Positions 37,501 to 52,500 of a stretch of DNA of 64,000 nt are shown here, piece by piece. The number at the start of each line of letters is the position of its first letter. Position 1 is the stretch's first letter. A model generated the notes under the pieces. The model was not told the origin of the DNA and did no database searches. It worked only from the letters and a program-made list of their open reading frames with translations. The position numbers and the translations under genes were made by a program. The stretch lies in contig JAQFVV010012395.1 of assembly GCA_028023455.1 (NCBI GenBank), forward strand, positions 4,342,001-4,406,000, given 5' to 3'. Origin of the DNA: Epiperipatus broadwayi (Eukaryota; Onychophora; Udeonychophora; Euonychophora; Peripatidae).

Positions 37501-40500
37501 ATACAGAATATATAATAAATATATTATAGAACTTTATATATACTATTTTATATAGTTTTCCATTAATTTTTAATAGACCAGTAACTAAATTTACTGAAAT
37601 ATTTAATAAATATTCATACAATTACTTAAGTTATGCTTAATGTAATATGTTTCATATATTTGTCTTTTTTTTTTTCTTTTTGATCTTTAATATAATTTAA
37701 AAGTGTAATATTTTTTTGCAGCATCTCTCGTCTATTAATTACATTGTTTTGTTCTTTAGCTCTTACCTCTAACTGTATCCCTGGATGACCATAGTAAATT
37801 ATATTGCAAAGATAACAGTTAATTTTATATAATACAAAAAAGAAATTCTGTATAAAATTAACTGTGATCTTTGCAATATGATTTACTATGATCATACAGA
37901 GAAACAATTAAAGGTAAGAGTCAAAGAACATAACAATACAATTAAAAGGTGAGATAACAAATCTGTTTTATATATTCATTACTTAGCATATGGACATAAA
38001 ATAGATGTTACAAAAAATTTTAAGTCTTTACTTTCATTAAAGATCCAAAAAAAAGACAAATATATGAAATATATTACACTAAGCATAACTTGAATAATTG
38101 GATGAATATTTATTAAACTTCAGTAAATTTAGGTAACAACTGGTCAATTAAAAATGAATAAAAAATTATATAAAATAGTATATATAAAGTTCTATAATAT
38201 ATTTATTATTTATTCTGTATATTATTATGTTACATAGTCAATTCTTTGAAGTTGTATTGGATCTCCATATAAAGGTTTTATTCTATTTTACTGATGTTTA
38301 TTTTATTATTTTATTTTCATTATAGAACACTGGATGGTGTTCTATCTGCAATAATTGGTTAAAATAGAAGATTAATATTTGAAAAGGGGACAAAACCATG
38401 AGCTGAAAAAGGCTTTTTAGGAGTAATTATTATTAATATATATTTATATAGCTGTTGTATATGATTTTTATTATTTATTACAATTTAAAAAACTAGCATA
38501 ATATACTGTGATCTTCGGATTTAGTTGCAATTATAATAGTATGATGCTAGAAAAAAAGAGAAAGATATTATACTATTTTTTATAGTGAGCATTACTAAAT
38601 GTTCACTTAATATATGCTTGTGTCTATTTGCATATATTTTCATGAACATAACAGTTTGTAACTATCACGGGAGTCTAAATATTTAATTAACATACTGTGA
38701 AGGGAGTAATGCATAATGTCTGGATTAGATATATGCAGTGAAACTTTCTCTGTACCGAAACTAATCTATAAAAATCTGTATATGTAATTTTCTGTTTTAA
38801 TGTACTTTATCATAATATAAAATTTATCTTTTATTGAATAAATGCTCTAATTTAATTAATTATTTTAAAAAATTATAAATATCATTATCTTTCTTCAATT
38901 CTGTAAGCTTCAGCATAAATACTGAGTAAAATCAATAGTAGTTTGTGAGAATTTGATTGGCTATATTACTATTCATTGTCCATTGATTGTATTCAATGCT
39001 TAACATTGTAATTTATAGACTTAAAAGCAGAGGTTAATACTGTCTAATTAATTGTATCAATATTGAGAAATCATAATCTACTAAAGTACTTTTAACAGAT
39101 AGCATTATTAATGCAAAGAGTAATTTTAAAAACAGATTTGAGAATATGTCTATTGGAAAAACTAATTTACAGTATGTGATGTGAGGCACTGTGGCTTCTC
39201 CTTTTTCAGAGTCGGAAATCTCTCAGCTACTGTTCCCAGAAAAACATGTTATCCACCTTACCTTTCCATTCCCCATCCTAAGTTTTTCCATATTCTTCTC
39301 TATCCTGCTCTATCCCATTTCCACAACAAACTTTTGTCAACTCTATGGCCTTTATATCTAAATCCCTCCTTATCTTTTCCCAAATTCAGTATAAAAAACA
39401 AGAACCCACTTTCTGTATAATCACTTTGTTTATATTTATTTTCCCACTTTATTATTCGTATCCTTTCTATTTGCAGGCATTTACATTCAATTAACAAATG
39501 CCTAATATTTTCTATGCCTTCCTTACATAACATGCAGAGTAAATCACACATATTTTTCCATTTATATATATATATTCTCTTGTTGCTAAAGATCCTGTTC
39601 AAGCTTTAAACAGTAAATTATTTTCCTTGCTATCATCATAAATTAACATGCACCCAATATTCTATTTACTTCTATATATATTTAAACTCTTTTTACCCTC
39701 CATACTAGTTCTCCATCTCTCCAGCACCCTATTTTTTATTAATGCATTTATTCTTCTATATCATTCCTTATCACTATTACACCCAACAATTAATCATCCC
39801 ATGTTTTGTATAAGTATACTGATATAAATTCTTAATCCAAATCTTCTGCATACCATACTACCTTTCTCACCCGTCTTGTTGCCTGTCCTTTACTCATAAT
39901 CCAATTAAATACTATTTTGGCTATTCTCTTATAATCCATAAATTGCAATCTACCAAATATTTTCATTTTGCTTTTTGCATCTCACATATAAAAATTTGAC
40001 CATGTCATTTCTCTTTGAATTGCCTCCTTTGCTGTCCGCATATCTGCATCTAATGCACGTCTTCTTATTTCTCTTTGTACTTTTTTTAATTAATCTAACG
40101 CCCTTTACTAACACACAATACATCGTTACTGTTCTAACTGCTTATGTAAGTATAGACAATGGTGATCATGTGATGAAAGTTGATTTACAGGATGATAAAC
40201 AGGAAATGTCTAGGAATTAAAAGCAGAATATATTATTTGGTGATTTGACAGTTAGAGAAAGATATATTAAATAGAAAAAATAGAGAATAAAGGTGTGTCT
40301 GGCAGATGCTGAGATGTTAGATATTATTAAAATGTTAGAAGAAATAAAGATAATGATGTTGTAGTGTTGATGATGTCAAATAATGTTGCAAATAAGAATA
40401 ATAAAAAACGATAATATGTTCTCAGGATATAATTATAAATTTAAAAGAAAGAATTAGGCAAATAGGGATGGTGGGATTATTACCCAAATTTTGATAATAA

Positions 40501-43500
40501 AATTATTTAACGCTAAAATGTTTATATAAAAATAATATTTCTTTCTTTCAGTGTTTATTAAAAATAGATTTATTTAAAATGGATGCATTACATTTATTAA
40601 AGAGAAGGAATAAAATATTAGTTTGATTAATGTATAAATTTTATTACCAGAAAAATGGATGGATTTAGATAGACAGATAGATAGATAAGAATAAAGATGC
40701 ACTATTCAAAATAGATATGTAAAAGGATATGTTTATATTTAGGAATGCAAATAAGATTTTAAAAAAACAATGTGGGTGAAAATAGAATGATGGACAATGT
40801 AAAAATAGAAAAGAATTTTTTATAGACAATGCCTATTAACAGTTATAAGAAAAGAATACTTAAAAAAAAGAGTAAATATATTAACATAAAACTTGATTTA
40901 TAAATATGCAAGCAATAAAAATATGAACAAGTGGAGAGAGTTGGAGATTTTCAAGAACTGCATTTTCAATAAAGCAAACAGAAAAAACTAAATAGATGTG
41001 GTATGAAAAAAAAGAGGAGATATAAAGATTGTGTTAAAGATAATATCTTAGAATAAAACTGTAAGATAAGAGGAATAGAGTTTATTGGTAAAGAGTAATA
41101 ACTTGAATTAGTTTATTGGTAAAGAAAAATGAACATATGATCTAGTGAATTTAGCTATTAAAAATGGAGAGGATATGAGAAAGTAAAATAAGAATATTTG
41201 TAATGCTTATAAAAGGATGTAAATCGGTTTAGAGAAACTTGGTAAAATACCGAAAGAGGGTGATATTAATAGTCATATTAATAAAACTGATGGCATAAAG
41301 AATATTAATGGATCATTACTAAAAAGAATGTGTGAAAAAAGTAGATGAAAATTGAAAATTTGAATAAATATGATGAGGAAATCTTCAGATGAAGATACAG
41401 TTGATTATGTGTTGTTACATAAAGTGAAATTCCAAAAGATAAAAAAGAACTAAAGATGGTACGGTAGTAATCATTATTTTATGTTGATAAAATTAGAGAT
41501 ATCTAAGTGCCTTAACTAAAGAAATGTACAGAAAGGTTGATAAGGATAGATGAGAAATAAGTTATAAGATAAGATTAAATTGAAAAGGTTTAACAGTAGA
41601 AACATTATGATAGATGGCAATTTTAAAAATTATGAAGAGTAGATAAATGTGGCAAAAAAGATTGCAAACTTATTGTTTATTTAGAAGCAATAGTGCTAAG
41701 AAGACAAAATGGAGATATAATTGAAAGAATGCTGAACTAAATTAAGCTACTTGACTGATGTAAATCTGAATTGTTTAAAGAAATTAATTATAATTGTCAA
41801 AAGTAACTAATCCCAACTTACACATAAAAAAGAATAAGGAAAAAAATCTATTATTTATCTACAGTAAATAATGAGATCAGAGACCTACCCAGACCTTGTC
41901 AAAATAATCTTATTTCAAAACAAATGTACCTAAAATTAATATAGCCATAGAGTGCCCTAAAATCTACACAAATAATATATATATATATTATTCTATTTTA
42001 TGTATTCTGTATGCATTATAATTATGCTTTTGATTTTTGTTGAAATATTTTAACAATTTGATAATTAATGAATAGATATTATTCATAATTAATAAACGTG
42101 ATTATTAAAATGCGTTGAGTATATGAGCCTGTACTTGCCTAATAGTTTAAGTAGTCCTTTGTAAAAAAAAAAATAATGCACATTTAGTAAAGTTAAGAAT
42201 GAACGAATGTTCCTGAAAATACAATTAACTATATATGGACATTACTTTGCATTCATTTATCAATATCCATAATTGTATTAATAATTCATTTTTCATTAAA
42301 TTCAATTTTCTTAATTTATTTATGTATAAATTTCTTTATTCTTTACATAAAAACATTCCTACTTTTACATGCATATATATGGTCATAGTTTAGTCATCAT
42401 TATCATCTTAATTTCATACTTTCCTTTGATCCTGTTCCAAGAATAATGATGTAAAATTAAGAGGAATCTATTCTTTACAAAATGAGTCAATCTGAAACCA
42501 GATCGAGATGTCCTTGAGGGACATTGATTGCTATCTTTTAAAATGAAGGTTGATTCCATCAATAAAGGATTAAGAGTGATGATGATGCCCCAAGACAGAT
42601 TATTTCTACTTTGTATATGTGTATATTAGTTTTAATATGTGTATATTAGTTTAAATGAAAGAATAAAAGTATATAAAAGTGAGTTAGAAATAACTATCTT
42701 AGTTCTGCCTTATATATCCATGTAAAAGATATAGGCCACATTATTAATTTTGATGAAGCTAAGGTTGTCTTCTTTGAGAGTAATGACATAAAAAGAAGAA
42801 TTAAGGAATCTTTATTATTAAAAAATTATGATTCTGAAGCAGTTAACTTATTTAAAAGTTCTTTTAATATTAAGGGTGGATGGGAGGTAGGTGGAATTGT
42901 GGATAATGTCTAGTTTAAATATGTTATTTTGTAGTTCTTTACACTTGAGAAGTATCCTTGTAGCAGTGAAACTATTGTAGTGTTTTAGATTTTATTTTCT
43001 TGGCTAGTCTGGTTGAGTTGTGAATTTGGTGTAATTTTGATTAGTTTATATTACTATATATTTGATATCTAATTATGGGATTGAATAGATGATCATCATC
43101 AATATACCTTATCATCTCAATATCCAAATTATTACAATATAGTATAGATATTTTTAACATGCATATACATTATATACATGCATATAATTTAAAAACTATA
43201 CATACTAATACCAACAACACACTTCACAAAAATAAAACAGTAAGGGCATTCTTCTCATGTATATGATTGGAACAAAAACAAAAATAATGAAAAAAAAAAA
43301 TACAATAATGCAATTACAACAAATTGAGAGCGAAAGAGAATACACTCTTATAAGCATAAACACCTTTAACTGTATTCAAAGTTAGGTCATACTTATATGA
43401 ATGTTTACTCAATCTCTCTCTTAAAACAAAAAAACAATAAGACTTATGATGAAATATAAAAGATACGTTTATAGGATAGTAAAAGCCTAAAAAACAGCAC

Positions 43501-46500
43501 CATATTCTTGTGTCAGTATTGTGACAGCAGTGCTAATGATTACCCAAATTCATAGCAGCAATTTCATCAATCTAATTGATATTATTGAGATTGTAACAAC
43601 ATTATTTAGTATGTGAAGTGTACTTAAAAAGTTTAATTTTATAACATTTTATTTATTCAATATTTTTTTTGGAATTAAGGATTTATTGAATCAAAGATTT
43701 TGAGATAACAAATCCCATGATATTATTATAATTACAAAATGATTTGTAATTCTCTTTATGATTATGTAGCATATCCTATTTATTCAATTTTCAATATGTG
43801 TTTAATCAGAAGACTTACATTTGTGAAGTAATCTTAAGGTTGGAAAGTAAGGGCCTTCTCTTTGCCGGAAAAATAATAATTCACCACCACTCCCAGCAAT
43901 AATTTCAACATGTTCATGGCTAGATAAAAAAGACAGATGAAAAGATTGCTATAAAACAGACTTAAAAATAATATTCTAAATAAAATATATATGTAATATT
44001 GTAAAATCCATTCATAAGCTCAGCAAGTGCATCAACAATCATGACAACTGCATCACTTCATTATGCCAAATTCCAACCAACCCCAATTATCCCCAGATCA
44101 CCATTCTCTAGCTAAGAATAGCTAAATATTCATTTACTCATCAATGTTGAACAGCAAGTTGAAGCTGTTATGGTTTAGCTATCTAAAAAAATTCAAAGTA
44201 TGTTCAAGAAATTATTAGCTACTTACAAAATTTCCAAGCCGCACCGAGATTTTAATTCTACAGCAAAGACATCTGCAGACATAGATACTAACCACTATAT
44301 TATGAGACTCTTCAATGGTAAAGATATAAAAACATTTTAAACAATATTAATATTAGTGATATAAATTAGTAAAAATGATAACAGAGGCAGAAATATCAAT
44401 CTTTCTTCACAAACGACAACTAATATAAAAAAATTTCTCTGATATTTGACATCTGCTTCTAGAAAAACTTCTTCGATACTTCTTCATTAAATATCTTCTA
44501 CATGCTTTTCTTTATAATAAGATTAAATTTATTGGAGATTTTATGTGTCTTGATATTACAACGTTCCTTAAAAAGGCATTTCAAATCAGGCTTTTTTAAG
44601 GAAAATGTGATACCAAGACACATAGAATCCCTATTTAAATTAATTTTTCTAACATCATCACTTGCATTTTTTAAATTTCATTTCTAGTCATTCTTTTTTT
44701 AACACTCTCATTATTATCAATCCCATTATGACAGTCAAGCTCACCAAACATACAGTTTTAATTCCTAAAAATCATAATTTCAGGGATATTTATTATTCAG
44801 TGTTCTGCTGTTTGATCAAAAAATGTATCACATGGGCGGTTGTGTAATAAGGTCTATTTAATTTAATAAAAATTTTAAAAAGTGAGAACCAATTTATACA
44901 CATTTTAGAAGCACTGCATAAGTAATAATAATACATAAAATGGTTAGTTGCTCAAGTAGCTGTGTGATTATTAAACACAAAAAAAGTGATAGATTGACCA
45001 GCTAATCTGGACAAGGTATTTCATAAATAAGTCAATATGAATAAACCATAATTGATTTTCTTAATAAAGCATAAAATAGCAAGATAAATGTATGGTTTGT
45101 GAAAGATTTCAAACAAAATAATCAATTCACTTTCAAAAACTAAAACTGACTTATAAAATATGCAATATAAATAATCACATTCTCATTGGTTCTACAGATT
45201 CTTAAAGAAGCTATAATTACATTTTTAAAAAATCTTTTTTTATATACTTTTCATGTTTATTTTACTGAAACATTCTAAATGCAATAGGCAGTCTCACCAG
45301 TTTATGCTCTAATTAGGTATCTTCAAATTTAATAATGAAGGCATAAAAGAGAATAATGGCACCTTTCTTTGAATATTCATCATAACAAGGAACCAATAGT
45401 CGAGATTCATTGAAGACCAAATTGAACCTGGGCAGAATTGCAATGAAAAACTAGAAACTTTTTTTAGATAAAGATCAAACATATTTTAACTATAGGATTT
45501 CTTGTGACTAATGTGAGAATTGGCCTTTTAAAAAAAGAGTAAATACGATAATGATGCTTTTGAACTGTGGTGCTAATGAAAACTTTTAAGAATTCCATAG
45601 ACAGCAAAGAAAATGAGCAAGAGGATAAGTTATCAGATGAGACTTAAAACACAAATGATCAAGTTTAGATTGACCCATTTTGATCCTACCATTAAATAAT
45701 ATAGTTTATTAGAAAAGTATATAATGCTTAGAAAGACTGGTAATTAAAAAAAATGAGAAAGTTTATAAATGAGATGAGTCGACTCCAGAAGCCTAACAAA
45801 TTAAGCTGAGCCATTTTAACAAAATGCTACTCATATGAATAGAGTGATTTATCAGAGAGCTTTGTTTTGATGTGAACTTACTTTATTCTTTGTCATTTAT
45901 AAAAAAAATTTTAGTGAAAATCAAAAAATATTTAGATGGATACTTCATCTTTAAAAAATAAATTTCATATTAATAAATAGATAATTTAATAAAATTTATT
46001 AACATAAGATAATAACAATTTGGTTAATATTATAGGAAATTATTTCAATTGTACATTTTTTACATTTTTCTTTGATTTATAAAACTAGAGAGTTTTCTGG
46101 TTAATGTTTTTATTCAGTTTCATTAGCAAATAAAACATGTCTGGTTATGCCAATTTCTAAAGTAAAATATTCTATTATCAATAATTATCATTATCAATAG
46201 TTATCTGCCAAAAAGCAAGTTCTATCCATCATCCCAGAATACATTATTTAAAACCAGTGAACACTATTCTATTTAAATGATTATAGCCACACTTTTTCTT
46301 AAAAGCATCCATCAATTCCCTCTTTATAATCTCTTCAGACCTATCATTAATCTTCTTTATAATTTCTTCAATAAAGAATCATTTTACATTTCTCTAATTT
46401 ATCCTTTCAATATTTATTTATTCTTCTCCAATTCTTTTTCTTTTCTAAATTCTCCAAATCTCAATTCATACAAAGATAAACCATGAGCGCAGTGCCCACA

Positions 46501-49500
46501 AAACTCATAGAAGAGACTGCTTGTCTCTTGACTGACAGTACTAATTATCTTAAGACATTTATCAATTCACTTTAGGATAAACAAATACCCATTTATCACC
46601 CAATTAAAGCAATGCTTTCTATTAATACATTTGTTAAAATTAATTTATTAACAATTAAAACTTTTTAAGTAGCAAATGAAAATATGTTTGCATGCTTGAA
46701 ATGGAATATTTTAATAAATATGTTTTACTGGTGTTTATATATATATATAGTTTTGAGACTTGGGACACTTAATAGAAAAATGATATAGAGAATGCAGGCA
46801 ACCCAATAAAACATTATAAGATATATGGTGGAAATAATAAAATGAAATCAAAAATGAAATATAAGGGTGAAAGAATAAAGAGATATCACAGACAATATTA
46901 AAAGAATTGAGAGACTAAAATGGAGCTAAGTTGGACATGTCATTAAAAGAAATAGCAATATATATATATCCCAAAACAGTACAAGAAAAAAAAAATCATA
47001 TTTAAGATGTATGAATGATATAAGGAAGTTTATTGAAAAAATAGAAAAGATGCTATGGATTGGAAAAAGTGGGAACCAACTTGAAGTGAATTGATAAGGG
47101 GTTTGAAAATAATGATAGATTATCAGATAAGCTGATAAGAACTAAATTCTTAAAAAATATTTCATTACCTGAACATTTTTTTAAACATTATCTAGATATA
47201 CGTATTTCATGCTAAACCAGCAATCATCAGTTGGTCTAGACTCCCACACATATATATAATCAGCACTCAGTTTATATTAAGATAGCAAATCCTCACACTT
47301 TAATGGACAGGCTTCAATATACTCAAACCTCCAATTCTTCAGCCATCCCTATCATTGAAAATCTGATGATGTTGGCATCAGCATGGGATTTGGACTTTCC
47401 ATCATCAGATTTTCAATGATATGGATGGCTGAAGAGTTGGAGGTTTGAGTAGATTGAAGCCTGTCCATTAAAGTGTGAGGATTTGCCATCTTAATATAAA
47501 CTGAGCGCTGATTATACATATGTGTGGGAGATGATAGCCTGGACCAACTGATAATTGCTGGTTTAGCATGAAATACGCATATTGGTGATTATGTATCTTT
47601 TCTATATGTGTGTGGCCATGTGTATCACTTGTATGAGATAGTGTCGATAGTTGGTGGGTGCTTGAAAGTCTTGAGTTCAAATTTCTATATTTACAGTATC
47701 TAGATGTAAATTTCAGAACATGGAAATAGATGAACCTCAATATTAAACTACTCTCAGATTAAAACATTTAGTAAATTTCTTTCTTATATCAAGTTTCAAC
47801 AAGTTACAGAATAAATCTTTTTCCTTAATAAAATATTTTGCAGTGGAATTCTTATTTTTTGTTGCTAGTTCAGTATAATTACAGATTGCACCCAGATTGT
47901 GGAACAATAGCATAATTGGGTTGGCAAATAAAATTAAAGAGTAAACTTAAAAATATTTTTGCCTTTTTTTTTTTTGTATGATGTTAAACGTATGCAACAC
48001 ACCACATACACATGAAAATATATATATTGAGATGGTTATGTGTCTCATGGCATACAACAACATAGTAGTGTGTGTGCACATAGATATACAAAGTTGAAAA
48101 AAAAAAGTAGAAATAACAGACAAAAAATTTTGTAGATATTTTGTATATTGCACTGGAATAACAGTTAAGGATTAAATAATTTTGCATTTAAAAATAATTT
48201 TATTATAAATTAAATATTTAAAAAGGTCTAATTAATATTTTATTAATTCTGATTTTGAAATAATAACAAACATGTTTTTACGTTATAATATACTGGTAAT
48301 TATAAAATTGCATTATAAGTCATGTGACATCTGACTTGTTATTATTACTACTATTTTTATTAAAGAAATTTTTTAATTAAAATTTGTATAATATATTATG
48401 ATAAAAATCCAACAAAATTGTTTTTCAAAGGATTAAAATGAATTGAAAAGAGTCATTAACTTTTTTTATACAAGATAGAGAAAACTTATTTTTAATTACT
48501 GTAATTTTTTTTTCCACCCTGACTATAGAAGGGTTGGAAAAAAGATTAGAAAAGAGTTTTTATAATTTTACAGATTATGACAGTTATCATAAAGTTATAA
48601 CTGAAGGCAAGAGAGTACAAGTCCATTTGCTGCTACTAGTTCACTACAGTAGAGTTTGGATTCAATGGAAATAGGATCCAGCTTGTGTTTTCCATAGCCC
48701 ATATATAAGTGTATATAAGACAGCATAGAGACTGAAAGAAGCTTTCTGAGCCAACAGCTGGATTATAGCTTTCCCAATGATAACAATAAGCTAGTCTACT
48801 GTTTAGAAGAAACCAGCTGACCCAGAGAGTCTATCAGCTTGCTTAAGAATTAATTTATATGTATACTATTTTATCTATATGCAGATAAAGTTAGTGTTAT
48901 ATACAGAAAATACGGCTGCTGAGTAATGTTATATATATTGAGAATGATAGTATTTTAAATAATTTCTTGAAATGATATTTAAAATTTCTAATTAATAAAT
49001 TTTAAAAGTAAATGACTTTTGTCAACTAGAAATAAAACAGGGAAAGAAAGTAATAAATGACATTCGTGTCTAGAAGATTATTTGTTCCCGATATTGTTTA
49101 TAAAAAAAAGAAAGAGGAAAACTCCGAATCTTTTTCTTTTAAATATTGAATTGAGACCACAAGAACATGAATTTTAAATGTAACTTTCCAAATGATAACA
49201 GAAAAACTTTTACCATAAAAAAAGATAAAGAGGTTAATTAATAGCTTTAATTCATATCATTTTTTTTTTATATATGCACATCATAAATGCGCATTTATTT
49301 ATCACTAAAATGTGATAATTTATTATTTTTTATTATTATATGATAATTTCCATATGTTATGGCATTCTGTGTGCTTATATAGATGCATGTCAGGTACACA
49401 CATATATGTTAAAATTAATCATATTTTTTATTACTATTCAAATGTAATAATATATGTTTAATAAGTTTATTATTTTGACAAATTAAAATATATGCTATAA

Positions 49501-52500
49501 ACATTAGTGTGTGTACACACATATTTGTTAAATCAGTCATTAATTATGAATTATAAAAAATGAATTTCATTTATAGGTTTATGACAAGTCAAATATGTTC
49601 ATAAATTATTATACAGCATATCTGTGTACTTGTATATGTGTGCATTTTATGTTTTTTGACATTGAATTAATTGTGTATTAAAAAAATATGGTTTATTAGG
49701 CTTATTTTATTATAAATGCCAGTGTGTGCACACAATTCCATGCACATACACATATACACCTTTACCCCACTTAGCGATTGGCTATTTAGCGATATTTCAC
49801 AATAGTGATCATCATCAATTTGTACCCGCTACTTCGATTTACAATCGATTTTTCACTATAACAATCGGGAAAAAATAAAAAATAAAAATTTTTGGCAGCC
49901 ATCTTGACTTTTGCGTCACTAATGACATCAGAGAATAGGTATTCATTTTACCCAAAAGCAAAAGTATATTATTGTAATACGTATACAGGTAATGACTTTG
50001 CTGTAATTGTATAGCACATACAATATTTTATTCATAAAACACAATGTTAGTGCTGCATTCAGTATTTTGATTATAGAACGTATAAACTTAAAATATAAAT
50101 AATTAATGAATCTATAATACTATATATATATATAAGTATTGAACGTCTTTACAAAAATTAAACTTTATTTAAATATAATATACAGTACTTGGATTATTTA
50201 AATAAAGTTTAATTTTTCTAAAGACATTTAACACTTATATTAGATGATGAAATACTCCAATATATAAATACAGTACAACTAAAATACCATCATCACAAAC
50301 TTGTTCCTTAATTACGTACATCCAAGTGGTTTCAAATCAAAAGAAAAACATTTTTAAAAAAAGTTTAAAAAGAAAAACAGACTGCATTTAAAAAATAAGT
50401 GTTAACAAATGAATAATCTTTCTACACGAATGAGGGGGGGGGGCACTATTACATTACTAAAAATATATAGTAAGAAAAATAAACTTAGCTACGTTTTAGA
50501 AAATTAACAATTAGATTTTTTTAAAAAAAAAATAAGTTGAATTTTTTTTTTTCTAAAGTTGACTGATTTATGATATGCATTAAGCCTTTTGTTACTCTGG
50601 AGTACAGTAATAAGTCTTTATGTTCAATTAAATAATTTATAATTAAACATTGTTTTTTAATTTAAATAATTTCACATAAGTAATAAACATAAATGTACAG
50701 TAATATGTACCGTAATACAAATTTTAAAAAAATGCACTTCAGTATGGATTTTTTTTTCATTAGGATGAAAAACTTCTGCGAAAGAATATAAAAATTATTA
50801 AATTCAAATTTAGTTTCAATTTCTCTTTCTTTTTGCTGTTGTGTACTTTTTAAACAGTGAAAATATGCATTTTTTTTTCCTAGTGATATAAAACTTTTAT
50901 TTTTAGATACCATATTTAATCATCATTACAATGAAAAAAATCAAGAAAATCTTTGAGCTTGGAAACCAATGTGGATATTTTACGTCGACAGGAACCAACC
51001 AATTTTTTCCCCATAGACTGCCATTATAAATACGTATTCTGTATACGAGTCTTGCTTAACGATGAGTTTTGGAGGACCAATTGCCATCGCTAAACGGGGT
51101 TAAAGGTGTATATGTGAAAAGTTATTATTTATGTGATAACCTTTTTTTATTATTATTATATAACAATTCCTATATGTTATAGCATGACTGTGTGCTTATA
51201 TTGTAATGGTCAAAAAGAGTAATTACTTTAACCCGACCCAGAAACATAGGTAAAGAGGGCTCGAATTTCACCCATCCTTCTAGATCATAACTAAGTGACT
51301 CACTCCCTTAACCTCACAAGAGTTAATTTTCTTAATTCAGCCCTGTGGTCAAGTAGAGACAAGACTCTTAGGAATCCTAGACAAAGTACTGATCAGGTTC
51401 ACACATATAAAATAATAGATGTCTACAACTTTGTTACTGTTATAAATTATAGTTTATTGTTAATATAAGATTATCTAAACTTCATTTAATGGAATTATTT
51501 ACAAATAACAAGAAAGTACCCACATATGTACATAAGATTCATTTGTAACTTACAATTTCTGAAATAAAAGAAAAACAAAGCATTTAATATGCATTACTAA
51601 ACATCGGGATAAATTTGACTACGTAGAGAGGAAATGCGGAAATTAATCTACAGTGTGAAAACATGGTAAAGTCAACATGTTTAAATTAACTAAACAAATC
51701 AGAGAATGACTTAAACATAGCCTCATTTAAATTAAAATATATATATACCTAACCCCAATGAATCTTTAACAATAGATTTGCATAGCAACATATATCAATA
51801 GGCATAATTATAAAACAAAAGGGTAAGATTCAGTGTGGTATTCAGTGATTATATATATATTTAAATGCATGTCTCTAAAACATAGTAAAATCTTCATCCT
51901 GACGCCAATTTGATTAATGGATAGCTACTTCACCTCTAATTGATTATTAGAAAAAGGAATCTGTTTGCCTAAGCATGACCCAGGTTCAGGAATGAAGTGT
52001 TTTGTGATAGCTTAGTGTCCATTTCTCCTCGCTGTCTCTTTGAAGTAATTCGAAAAAACAATAAAAGAATGCAGAGTCATGATACAATTGCCAAGAAACA
52101 CAGTATTGGGAATTGGGTCAAACGACCATAAAAGCCTTATTAACATTAATATATAGATATACGATCCCACATGTTACTATGCTAGAAAATCCATTGTACA
52201 ATAATGAAAATCCCCTTTTTAAAATCATTAACTTATATGCGGGTAATATACCAGCATTTATTTTTATTCTGATTAATCAATAATTATCATTATTTAACTA
52301 ATTTATGCACATTGATTTGGATATTGAATAGATAATTATACAAAGAAGATCGCTCTGTATTCCTCTTTTACAAAATATAAAAATAATAGATGCTTATATA
52401 TATATCGCATCCCCCAAATACATATTTATTTAATAAGCATTTGGTTTGATTAAATACACATATGATTAATAATAATTGTGAGGTACTTTTTTTTAAAAAA

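Larger units (their letters stand above)
37315..38435. mobile_element. Head-to-head pair of Penelope-like element 3' ends (1.1 kb fold-back)
   Basis: Two arms of about 520-590 bases are reverse complements around a centre near 37845. Outer ends pair AGTCTTTTTCAACACA...CATTTTCAAATG with ...CCCTTTTCAAATATTAA...CTGAAAAAGGCTTTTT. Inner parts encode the same protein segment outward in both directions, with the Cys-x2-Cys and Tyr-Tyr motif of a GIY-YIG nuclease. Head-to-head partial copies are common for Penelope-like elements. The arms have diverged by many substitutions and indels, so the event is old. Confidence 0.65.
35498..43818 (-). other. MCTS1 intron 3 (8.3 kb)
   Basis: Donor GTAAGT, acceptor TTTTTAG. 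Holds the Penelope-like inverted pair, two LINE copies and a second Penelope-like fragment. Nothing recognisable in 35500-36530, 38490-39160, 41970-42700 or 42930-43810. Near 40675-40690 is a short GATA/GACA microsatellite. Confidence 0.85.

Noticed and set aside
47365-47420. CTGATGATG sites at the centre of the FB2 inverted pair
   Set aside because: No GAAA box after a stem II; a simple result of the inverted repeat and GAT repeats.
50662-50913. 83-codon open frame inside the Tigger-like element
   Set aside because: No DDE or helix-turn-helix motif; low-complexity Lys/Phe/Ile content.
49757-51108. piggyBac interpretation (TTAA with CCC ends)
   Set aside because: The left flank is TTAC, and similarity of the ends continues outside TTAA to TA, which fits a Tc1/mariner-type element better.
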